64,000 nt of DNA from Sideroxydans sp. Its GTDB lineage: Bacteria; Pseudomonadota; Gammaproteobacteria; Burkholderiales; Gallionellaceae. The DNA is taken from NCBI GenBank assembly GCA_027310725.1, contig DAIDAG010000039.1:1-64000 (forward strand), in the 5' to 3' direction. Below the pieces are notes generated by a model. The model saw only the letters and a list, made by a program, of their open reading frames with translations. It was not told the DNA's origin and ran no database searches. Shown here one piece after another: positions 46,088-53,825 of the stretch (position 1 is its first letter; the number at the start of each line of letters is the position of its first letter). The position numbers and the translations under genes were made by a program.

Positions 46088-48883
46088 TTAATTGCGCGGC
46101 AGTGTGATAGCGAATCTTGCGCCGACATCTGAGTCAGCCAGACGAAGTTCGCCACCGCTTCTGAAGATCGCTTCCCTAGCGATACTCAGTCCTAAACCAG
46201 TCCCACTTGGCTTCAGCGTGAAACCAATATCAAAGAGTTGATCTTGAAACTCTTCCGGTACTCCATGGCCATTGTCTTGCACGAATAAAGTCACTTTTTC
46301 TGACTGCGCATCACTAGCCGTGATAGTAATGTGTGGAGACTGTATGCTACGGTGCTGAAGCCAGTACATAGCGTTGTCGATCAAGTTCGTTAGAGCAGTA
46401 GCAAGATCCTCAGGATAACCCTTCACCGTGAGGGCGCTTGTCTCTTGCCCCACTTGGAACTGGAGTCCTATGGCATCAGCCTTGGTCCTGAATAAATAGA
46501 TGGTGTTGTCCACCACTTGTTTTACGAAATAGATCTTAGGTTCCCCGCGGCGCGCACCAGCTAGCGGTCTGAGAGCATTGAACAACTCTCGAAGCGACAT
46601 GGCACTTCCTCTCATCCCATTCAAGATCTTGGGTACATCGGCACGGTCTTCTTGGGCTTCTGGTGTGTCGTTAAAGAGGGCCGGCCACCATTTTTGCAAA
46701 CGAGCCACCTCGGTTTCAATGAACGCCAACGGTGTATTTCCCTGGTGCATCACCTCTCCTATGATCGTCCCCAAAGTTACTTGTGCTTCCAGCTGAGCCT
46801 GCCGTTCTTCAAGATCTTTCAGATATCCAGTCAACCTTTCCGACTCTCGGGAAATCACTTTCTGTGCTTCATCCCTCTCACCCTCGGGCAACTTCTCAAA
46901 CAGCTTTTTCGCCCAAGAGAGCTCCGCCTGGTTTAGCACTTCACGAAACCCACTCTGCTTACGCGCATCTAGGCCCGCGGCAATTCTGAACTTACGTCGC
47001 CGCGGTTCAATAACTTCAGCAAGCAAGGTTAGAATCAAAGACTGAAGACGACGAAAGCTTCCATTTTCCTCCAAACCCTCACGACTGCTGCGCTCCATCA
47101 GTTGAGACGCATCTTCATCATCAACAACAACAGTGCCCGCCACTTGATTGCGGCCTATCTTCAGTGATGGATTCTGAACTCGCTTGGCGTCAAGAGTCAG
47201 CCAGTCATTTTCTGCGTCCCCATATGGACGAACTCTGAAGCCTTCCCGATAAATGGCAACGCCTGCAATGCTATCTAAAAGCTTGCGTGCTTCACGAACA
47301 CCCAAGTGACCAAACCCAGCTTTCTCAGCAGTACTGCGAATCGACGTTGCCTCTCTGTCAAATATATTAAGCCGTACGAGAACAATACCGCATGGATCTT
47401 CGCCTTCCTTCAGAGGAACCGTCAATCTTATCGGCTCAGCCTCCTTTCCTGCTCGACGAATGGTCATGGTGCCTTCGAAAGTACCGCTTTCGTCAAATAT
47501 GCCATCCACTGCATAATCACATGCTTCCAGCACCGGGAATGGCCTAACCTCATACGGTTCATCTGATACTTTGCCGCCCTGCTCTTCACCTCCAGATAAC
47601 TCTACGAAAGACGAGCCATCGAACCCACTGTTTTCTTTATTGCACCTAGAGAGATCCAGGACGATCTTGAATGGTTCGCCTTCCTTGCTTTCGCTAGGGC
47701 TAACGAGACGACGTAGTTCATGATGCAGCCGCGTGATAGCTTCTTCTGCCCAGTCGTCGCGCAGGCTGAATATCCGGAGTATGGTGGCTGTCGGCCCCTG
47801 AGTGACTGTTGTCTCAACAGAAAATGCGACATCATCCAGATAGCGCGCTTTGTCGAAGATGTTCCAATCAAGCTCCGCTATTCGCGTTTTCTCGTACAAG
47901 CCAGGCGCTTGAGGTGGCTGCGTTTGCGCAGTGGAAATGAGTTCCAGATAACCGCCGAGCCGTGCGGCTGCGAAGCGCCCGATCCCCTTCGATCCTAAGA
48001 GCTTTCGACCTTTTGGACTCTCCCTCCTGTCTTTCTTGTCACTTGTTGCTGGCTCCATCCACTTTTCTTGGATGTCAGAAAGTGACATTCCGTGCCCGTC
48101 ATCCTCAAAAAGAATCTCTCCTTGTCCTGCGCGAAGCGGGGGAAAGAAAGTAATACGGACCTTCTTTGCATCTGCGTCGTAGCTGTTCTTTACTAGCTCT
48201 ATCACTGCCGCCTCGGGACCACTAATGAGGCGGTCACCAATGGTCCGAATAATCCTGGCGCGTGGTCGAAACGTCAGTCGGGGAGCCGGCCACGTCGAAG
48301 GCCGTCCCTGTGGCCATAACGGACCAAATGCGTTTGGGGGAACGCCTGTTTCGTTTCCCCAGCCTTCTTGGAGGGAAAGTCTCTCAACGTGGGAGAGGTC
48401 AGCCTCGATGCAGGAACGCAGCTCGGGCTCACCGAACACCGCCCAATCAATAACTTTCTTATGATCTCGGGGGGCGCTTTCACCTACCTCCTCGGGAAAG
48501 GCTGCTGCTAGCGCCGAGGATGCGAGACAGATCGCAGTCAGGATTCGCCTTGTCGGCGGCTCAGTGACAGAATCGCCATTCTGCTCGTCTAGGGTATTTC
48601 TTGCTGCTACGGTGTAACTATCCAAAGCGGCATAGATCGAACAGATGTCGTAGTGGTCAAAAAACTGTCCTTCGAGCTCCAAACAACCGTCGTCAAGACT
48701 TTGGCTGCCACCGCGACTTGCACGCGCCTCCGCCAACCGGACCGCCTCTGTGACAGCAGTCCGCGCTGCCGCGGGTTCGGCTGAGTCTTCACCAAAAAGA
48801 TCCGCATACCGTCGTGCGCAGCGGGCAATGAACGCCACATCCGCCCACAAGGGCAAGACTTGCTCTTGAATATCTCCGTCCAT
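46088..48883 (-). CDS. Sensor kinase with two GHKL ATPase domains (MORC/Hsp90-like plus histidine kinase)
   Basis: A 931-residue soluble protein. The N-terminal 200 residues are unknown and helical. A first GHKL domain follows (about 210-420): PEAAVIELVKNSYDADAKKV, LFEDDGHGMSL and GRKLLGSKGIGRFAAARL, the arrangement of MORC/Hsp90-type ATPases. The C-terminal part has a DHp-like helix with histidine in GEVMHQGNTPLAFIE and a kinase HATPase: ALTNLIDNAMYW, VQDNGHGVPEE, KPSGTGLGLSIARE. No transmembrane segment. The pairing with the receiver protein downstream gives a two-component system whose sensor half is an intracellular ATP-driven clamp. Location in a defence island suggests sensing of infection. 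Confidence 0.87.
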   Translation of the reverse strand: MDGDIQEQVLPLWADVAFIARCARRYADLFGEDSAEPAAARTAVTEAVRLAEARASRGGSQSLDDGCLELEGQFFDHYDICSIYAALDSYTVAARNTLDEQNGDSVTEPPTRRILTAICLASSALAAAFPEEVGESAPRDHKKVIDWAVFGEPELRSCIEADLSHVERLSLQEGWGNETGVPPNAFGPLWPQGRPSTWPAPRLTFRPRARIIRTIGDRLISGPEAAVIELVKNSYDADAKKVRITFFPPLRAGQGEILFEDDGHGMSLSDIQEKWMEPATSDKKDRRESPKGRKLLGSKGIGRFAAARLGGYLELISTAQTQPPQAPGLYEKTRIAELDWNIFDKARYLDDVAFSVETTVTQGPTATILRIFSLRDDWAEEAITRLHHELRRLVSPSESKEGEPFKIVLDLSRCNKENSGFDGSSFVELSGGEEQGGKVSDEPYEVRPFPVLEACDYAVDGIFDESGTFEGTMTIRRAGKEAEPIRLTVPLKEGEDPCGIVLVRLNIFDREATSIRSTAEKAGFGHLGVREARKLLDSIAGVAIYREGFRVRPYGDAENDWLTLDAKRVQNPSLKIGRNQVAGTVVVDDEDASQLMERSSREGLEENGSFRRLQSLILTLLAEVIEPRRRKFRIAAGLDARKQSGFREVLNQAELSWAKKLFEKLPEGERDEAQKVISRESERLTGYLKDLEERQAQLEAQVTLGTIIGEVMHQGNTPLAFIETEVARLQKWWPALFNDTPEAQEDRADVPKILNGMRGSAMSLRELFNALRPLAGARRGEPKIYFVKQVVDNTIYLFRTKADAIGLQFQVGQETSALTVKGYPEDLATALTNLIDNAMYWLQHRSIQSPHITITASDAQSEKVTLFVQDNGHGVPEEFQDQLFDIGFTLKPSGTGLGLSIAREAIFRSGGELRLADSDVGARFAITLPRN

Positions 48884-49026
48884 CTATACCCCGCAAATTG
48901 CTCCGTGAATTCCAACGGATTATGCCCAAGTTCTTTGTCTATATCTATTATTGTGAAGTCGCAGCCACGAACCAGTGTAAACATCTGCTTTGGTCGTCTG
49001 CGTTGAGCGTAAGCATGGTATAGCTT

Positions 49027-49311
49027 TCATAGATCGCGCCAGTCGCATTGTCTATCCAAGTATTCCAAAGGCCGAGACTGCGTATAGGATGCCTTGCTTG
49101 TGATTTCCTCGAACCGAGCGTTGTTTGTTGCATAGGTCAAGTGCGCAGTATTCGCAAACCAGGGTATCAATCCCCACTGGCCAATCACCAGTTCTCGCTC
49201 CTTCGAATCAATTGCCGCGCGGATGGACCTGACGCGCGGGGGGGACACTGGGGAGGACTCCCACAACCTGGGCTGATTGCGCCGGCTAATCTCCCAGAAC
49301 AAACATTCCAT
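49027..49311 (-). pseudogene. SRAP (HMCES/YedK-like) fragment next to module B
   Basis: The frame encodes VIGQWGLIPWFANTAHLTYATNNARFEEITSKASY, which matches the centre of SOS-response-associated peptidase (SRAP) proteins (W-G-L-I-P then N-A-R-x-E). Intact SRAP proteins start Met-Cys-Gly-Arg with catalytic Cys2 and are about 220 residues; here neither that start nor the C-terminal catalytic part is present, only about 95 residues. The upstream end coincides with the left edge of module B, so insertion or rearrangement probably cut the gene. No matching N-terminal piece was found beyond module B. Confidence 0.65.
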
Positions 49312-49415
49312 TAAATGTGTATTTTCAGGAAAGTACTGTCGTGAAGGGTCCTCTGCCCATCTCCTGACTTCATCCCGTAAGCAACGCCGGTAGCTATTTT
49401 CTGGAAAGTCCAGAT

Positions 49416-49493
49416 TTCCAGATCTGAATTTGCCTATACCTCTCACTGGCCTCATATACCAAAGTCAGTGACAAACAATTTTCAAATCTGGAA
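49416..49493. repeat. Inverted repeat beyond the 3' end of integrase B
   Basis: TTCCAGATCTGAA at 49416-49428 and TTCAAATCTGGAA at 49481-49493 are complementary except for one position and lie 52 bp apart, 15 bp before the integrase stop. Position and spacing match the pair at 31492-31570. A second partial CCAGATTT word at 49410-49417 overlaps the left arm. Confidence 0.62.
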
Positions 49494-49508
49494 AGTGGTG
49501 ACCACTAT

Positions 49509-50705
49509 TCAGTCCGCTAACTCGTCATACTCCGCGGATACAACCGTCTGCCGCGTTTTCTTCCGCCTCCGACTCCCATAATAACTCGCGCCGATCGCCG
49601 CCCGTGTGTGCCCCGCGCGCTCGACCAACTTCATGCTCGCCACGCGATATATATTCTCGGGAACAGCATTGATATCGCCGCCCTTGATCGGAGCGTCATG
49701 ACCAGTCAGCAATTTGTATTTCTCCTGCATGTACTGGTGCCGCAACCCATGAGCCGTAACACCCTCTACTTTCAAGGTAATGCCCAAGCTCTGCATGACA
49801 GTATAGAACCGACGTCTTTTCTGTGCGTAAGTCTTGCCGCGGGTACCGAGCATACCGGTTTTGCCGTCTGCCAAAGCCTTCGCGCGCTGCAAGATATCGC
49901 GCTGAACATCGTTTTCAACAGGGACCGTGCGCGGACGATCACCCTTGGTGCCTTCAAGAACGGAGATGTTGCCATATTCCCCATCAATCGACGGACGATA
50001 CAAAATGGCTTCCCGCACCCGCAACCCGAAACCTAAACAGAGTTCCAGCCACATGCCCACGGATTCATCCTTGTTGGTCACTTTCTGGATCAACTCCATG
50101 ACATTGATGCCATTGCCTTCCCAAGATTTATCGTCCTGCACGACCATAGACCTGCGCACCGACGCGTGATCTTCCACATATTTGATCGAGTCGCCCACCA
50201 TGCCGTGTTTGCCGATCCATTCGCAAAACGTCCGCATGATAGAAATCTTGTTCTGGATGGTCGATGGAGCTTGACCTTGTTTCTCCAGGTAGGTGAACAC
50301 GACCTTGAGATGCTTCTGCTTGAGGTTGTAGATGGATTTGATGGAGTACCGCGGATTTCGCATCCTGATCAGATCAGCAAAGAATCCCTTAATAACAGTA
50401 CGTCGCTTGTCCTGTGACCCCTGGCCAACCTTCTTGTCCTTATGGGCAGCCTTGTCCTTGTGCTGCTGCAGTACGATCTCGATCTGGTTGTTCAGTCGTT
50501 TCGGGATGAACCCACCGGACTTGTGCGGGCTGTTCTTACCGTCGACGCGTCCCGGTTTTACATTTGGAAGCTTCCTTCCACCTGTGACCTTCTCCACGTC
50601 CGCAGCCTTAGCATTGGAAGGAGGTTCGTTCTCGGTCTGCTGCTCATGCTTAGCTTCGCTCGTTTTCTGTGCACCATAATTTCCGTCGTTGCTCTCCATC
50701 ACCAT
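49509..50705 (-). CDS. Tyrosine recombinase/integrase B (Integrase_1-like)
   Basis: A 398-residue homologue of integrase A. The catalytic and core domains are almost the same (LELCLGFGLRVREAILYRP, AHGLRHQYMQE, VERAGHT, ASYYGSRRRKK), with all expected Arg, His-x-x-Arg, His and Tyr residues. Differences are concentrated in the N-terminal 45 residues, where B has a Lys/Glu-rich insert (KAADVEKVTGG), and in the C-terminal tail. ATG 50705 has AGGAGA 6 bp upstream as in copy A. Both enzymes look active, so the two elements could be mobilised separately or together. Confidence 0.9.
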   Translation of the reverse strand: MVMESNDGNYGAQKTSEAKHEQQTENEPPSNAKAADVEKVTGGRKLPNVKPGRVDGKNSPHKSGGFIPKRLNNQIEIVLQQHKDKAAHKDKKVGQGSQDKRRTVIKGFFADLIRMRNPRYSIKSIYNLKQKHLKVVFTYLEKQGQAPSTIQNKISIMRTFCEWIGKHGMVGDSIKYVEDHASVRRSMVVQDDKSWEGNGINVMELIQKVTNKDESVGMWLELCLGFGLRVREAILYRPSIDGEYGNISVLEGTKGDRPRTVPVENDVQRDILQRAKALADGKTGMLGTRGKTYAQKRRRFYTVMQSLGITLKVEGVTAHGLRHQYMQEKYKLLTGHDAPIKGGDINAVPENIYRVASMKLVERAGHTRAAIGASYYGSRRRKKTRQTVVSAEYDELAD

Positions 50706-51800
50706 CGTTATTCTCCTCAATTCGGCTCGTCATCCGGCCCACCTCCGCATCAACAAAATGCGGTCACTAAAAGTGGGGATCCATTGACTCGGTCCAGTCT
50801 AGACTGAGGGTCGCGCATTGCCCGGCGCTCGGGTGTCTGGTTTGACCGCCAAACGCGGTGAGTATCGATTCGACTGACATCGTCAGCCTGGTATGTACGT
50901 GAGTCTCATCGGGTGGAGTGATGCGGCTGACCATTTCTGCTCAGCACGGCAACGTCGCTTTGCGACTCTGGCCACTACAGCCAGTCTCTTATGCCTTTAC
51001 GGCTCCCTATGCTTTGAATCTTTCTCGATCACACACGCGGCATACTCTTTCACTCCCTACCACCAGGAGATATAGCCTTTCGGCACCGGTTTTTCCCTCG
51101 CCAACACAGCCGCGCCTTATGCAGCGGTCTATGATGTACAGACGACCAATAGGCCGTAAGGGGTGTGTAATGCGTTCTGCGTCTTGTCCTTTTCTGACAT
51201 CTTCGTCTTCCTCTTCCCATCCTCGTTTCCACTTTTCCCGCCCCGTCGCTCGTAATTCCAACCCATTGGATTGGCGACCGACTCAGACAACCTGATTCCG
51301 CGCGTCACGACACCACCAGCCGACGGCGCGATGACCAATTGGCCTCGTGCGTTGTGACTCTGGGTATCAAGCGCCCGTTAAGGGGGTACTGGTTTCTCTA
51401 CTGATGTTTGATTTCGACTACTTGAATGTCTTGCCCGGACAGGGCGAATGGCGCGTATCGACGAACTAATCCCGTCGGAGTTGCCTTGGATCACAGCTGC
51501 ATTTCTGCGGCCGGTTTATGAGTGCGCTGTGTGCGTTACTCGATTCGCGGGGGACTAGCCCGCATTGCGCTTCGCAAGAAGCTGTTTGGAATTCCAGTTT
51601 CTATCGCCATTGCTGGCGGCACCTACTGACAAGCACAGCTGATTTCCCGTCAGCCAAACGTACTCGCCGGAGCGAATGATGAGCATTGAAACATGAACAA
51701 ATTCGCGCTGTCAATTCGGACAGCGATTATCTCGGCCATCACTGTTCGATTCTGCCGCGAAGCATCCACGGTGTCTGGATTTGGATAACACTCTCTATCC
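50706..51800. other. Conserved structured non-coding block B
   Basis: 1095 bp homologous to the block at 32749-33846. The same hairpins occur: CAGTCTAGACTG (50795-50806), GCTGA/TCAGC around 50926-50945, GTCGC-TTT-GCGAC (50954-50966), ACGACC-AATA-GGCCGT (51142-51157), GCGGG-N7-CCCGC near 51547, TCGC-CGGA-GCGA (51664-51675). An open frame at 50918-51295 aligns with one at 33003-33314 but small indels put the copies in different frames for part of it, so protein coding is unlikely. Confidence 0.65.
51783..51800. other. Putative recombinase core site at the right edge of module B
   Basis: Identical 18-bp dyad GGATA-ACACTCTC-TATCC as at 33829-33846, again exactly where similarity between the modules ends and cargo begins. 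Interpreted as a recombinase core or element terminus by analogy with tyrosine recombinase sites. Confidence 0.5.
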
Positions 51801-52128
51801 CTCATCAGTAACTATTTTCAGTTCCATTAAAAAAAAAGTGACCCAAATGTGCCCCTTTTTGTACCCTTTTTTCGTGGCACGACCTCGTGCCAATCGTTTT
51901 TCTCAAAAAAGATACCCAAATGTGCCCCTTTTTGTCACAACCATATGTTTATATGACTCTCTTTTTTATAAAACCAGCCGCTTTTTGTCCTTTTCTTAAG
52001 TGTTCGTTCAGATGACGATGGCCTCCAACTGCGGATGTCGATATTTACCATGTAGAGATGATGTAAGCCGCGACGTGCATTGATTCCCTCTTCCCAGATA
52101 TGGTCCCTTCTGATGGTAAAGTGGCACC
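51801..52128 (+). promoter_or_regulatory. Cargo leader of element B with repeats and dyad
   Basis: 328 bp without a gene between module B and the UPF0489 gene. It contains the 22-bp direct repeats and dyad listed separately, plus an AT-rich stretch to about 51990. It should hold the promoter of the UPF0489 gene; no exact promoter is assigned, and the ribosome site before ATG 52129 is weak. Confidence 0.45.
51841..51935. repeat. Two identical 22-bp direct repeats flanking a perfect dyad
   Basis: The same 22 bp (beginning ACCCAAATGTG and ending CTTTTTGT) occurs at 51841-51862 and 51914-51935, 73 bp apart in period. Between them lies TGGCACGA-CC-TCGTGCCA (51875-51892), an 8-bp perfect inverted repeat with a 2-bp spacer. 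This is typical of operator or iteron-type binding regions. The GTGCCC core recurs in the cargo leader of element A. Confidence 0.7.
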
Positions 52129-52926
52129 ATGGCGCTTACGGACTTCTTCGACCAGTGCAGGATAGGTGGCAAGGCGATCTACATCGTCGTCGACCACCAC
52201 AAGGCCTTGGCCGCGTGGGCGATCGAACGGCGCAAGCTCGCCTCGGCCCCCTACCTGTTGACTATCGATCACCACACCGACACGGATGAGGCCTTCAGAG
52301 GCTACGTGTGCATGTCAGCTTACGAAGATAGCTCGGTAGACGAGGACGCCTTGGCCGCTGAACTCATTGCAGCTATCGATTGGTCGAGCGATGAGAGTTT
52401 GACCGAGGCCATCGGCAAATTGCGACATGACGAACATATCCACGCAGCCACCAAGTCGGGCACGCTTAACGCCTCCTTCTCGATTCAACTTAGTGACCAA
52501 AGCGGCTACGTAGAACCAAACGAGAACGGCATCTACGTTGTTCCCCACAAGTGTGCCATCGGTTGCCTGAAGAAGGTCTATGACGACGAGTGTGTAGTCC
52601 ACCACGCCTTGGAGATTATTGAGTCACCTTACCTCGACGACCAATTGCGACGCATAGGCGATATTACCCAAGGCCTCGGCCTGCCAAACATCGAATCCCT
52701 GCCTTACATCCTCGATATTGACCTAGACGCCTTCCACTCGATCAAGGCCGTTAATCCCGACGACGCTTCGACCTTCCGCCGGCTGATTCGTGGGGCCTTG
52801 GCAATTACTATCGCGACCGAGCCTGAATGGGTCAAAGAGGTGTGGGAGGATGAGCACAACGAGCCTTCGGCTGATCAACTTCTGACGGCAGTGCTTGGAC
52901 ATATTGAAGAAGCATGCAAGCTGTAA
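52129..52926 (+). CDS. UPF0489 family protein (arginase-like fold)
   Basis: A 265-residue protein with three acidic/histidine motifs of the UPF0489 family: VVDHHKALAAWA (residues 20-31), TIDHHTDTDEAF and ILDIDLDAFHSI. These resemble the metal-binding motifs of arginase/deacetylase folds, so a binuclear-metal hydrolase is possible. The biochemical role of the family is not known. It is the first gene after module B, alone on the plus strand before a convergent gene, so it may be cargo with a defence or toxin-modifying role; that is inference. Confidence 0.78.
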   Translation: MALTDFFDQCRIGGKAIYIVVDHHKALAAWAIERRKLASAPYLLTIDHHTDTDEAFRGYVCMSAYEDSSVDEDALAAELIAAIDWSSDESLTEAIGKLRHDEHIHAATKSGTLNASFSIQLSDQSGYVEPNENGIYVVPHKCAIGCLKKVYDDECVVHHALEIIESPYLDDQLRRIGDITQGLGLPNIESLPYILDIDLDAFHSIKAVNPDDASTFRRLIRGALAITIATEPEWVKEVWEDEHNEPSADQLLTAVLGHIEEACKL

Positions 52927-53003
52927 GCTTGTCTGTAGCGATAGACTGATCTCATAAGCACGAGCCCCATTCGATCCAAATCACTGCGGAAAACCTTAGG
53001 AAC

Positions 53004-53693
53004 CTAGATTTTGCTTTCTGTATCCGTCTCAAAATACTCAGCATTCAGCTGTTCTCCGGGCAAATATGCCTCGGCCAAAGCTATGGCGTCTGGCATCTCG
53101 ATGACGCCGTCTAAACGAAAGTGCTTTGCATAGGAGTCACCTTTTACCTTGGTGCCATTGGTAAAAAGCGACTCAAAATCGGCGGGGGTATGATTCATCG
53201 TTGCGCCGTCAAGATGCTTGAAGGGACCAGACCCACCAATTGTTATGCCATGGATGTAGAAGGTCTCGGGGAATGCTTCGGTGAACTGCCAAGTCTCAAT
53301 TTGTATGTACTCAGATGATTTCTGCACATGCGCAACCAGTGTCGCGCAATAACCGTATTTTCTAAAACTCTGTTCATCGATGAGCTTATACATCGACTTC
53401 AAAATGTAACCAGGATGGGCTGAGCTGGCTTTTGCAAACCCAACTCTAAAAGGGACGCCAAACACTGGCGCCCCCTTCAGACCTCGGCGATCAGGATTTA
53501 GACGAAGCTTTGTGATACTCGAAAGGTCTGGACGTTGTAGGACTATGTCGGCAACGCCATATACGCGCGGTTCAAGATAAACCTGCTGACCAGTCCTCTT
53601 TAGAAATAGATTTCGATGCCAAAGGGGGTCAATATCGATCTCGTTGAGCGATATGAGTCCGTCTTCGTCGCGCAATTCTTCAAGTGTGGTCAT
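53004..53693 (-). CDS. Hypothetical protein
   Basis: A 229-residue protein with no recognised domain. It begins MTTLEELRDEDGLISLNEI; the central segment VFGVPFRVGFAKASSAHPGYIL and the beta-rich LVAHVQKSSEYIQIETWQF suggest a globular cytoplasmic protein. No signal peptide or membrane helix. It is divergent from the nuclease-like gene (132 bp between starts) and convergent with the UPF0489 gene. A possible AGGA lies before ATG 53693. Function unknown. Confidence 0.65.
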   Translation of the reverse strand: MTTLEELRDEDGLISLNEIDIDPLWHRNLFLKRTGQQVYLEPRVYGVADIVLQRPDLSSITKLRLNPDRRGLKGAPVFGVPFRVGFAKASSAHPGYILKSMYKLIDEQSFRKYGYCATLVAHVQKSSEYIQIETWQFTEAFPETFYIHGITIGGSGPFKHLDGATMNHTPADFESLFTNGTKVKGDSYAKHFRLDGVIEMPDAIALAEAYLPGEQLNAEYFETDTESKI

Positions 53694-53825
53694 GGGACAT
53701 GAATCCTGACTTTTGAGTTACAAGGGGCTGATACAACTGGGTCTCAAGGATGAACGATTTCATTGCATACTCAAGTATGACATCGTTAACTTGCTTGCTA
53801 GGCTGAACTACTGCTAATTTACACT

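Larger units (their letters stand above)
49307..51800. mobile_element. Integrase module B (about 2.49 kb)
   Basis: Second copy of the module described at 31385-33846, same orientation, same internal order (left TTTTCAGGAAAGTA, inverted repeat, integrase, about 1.1 kb non-coding, GGATA-N8-TATCC). Divergence is spread over gene and non-coding parts, so the copies are related elements that arrived separately or duplicated long ago, not a recent duplication. Confidence 0.75.
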
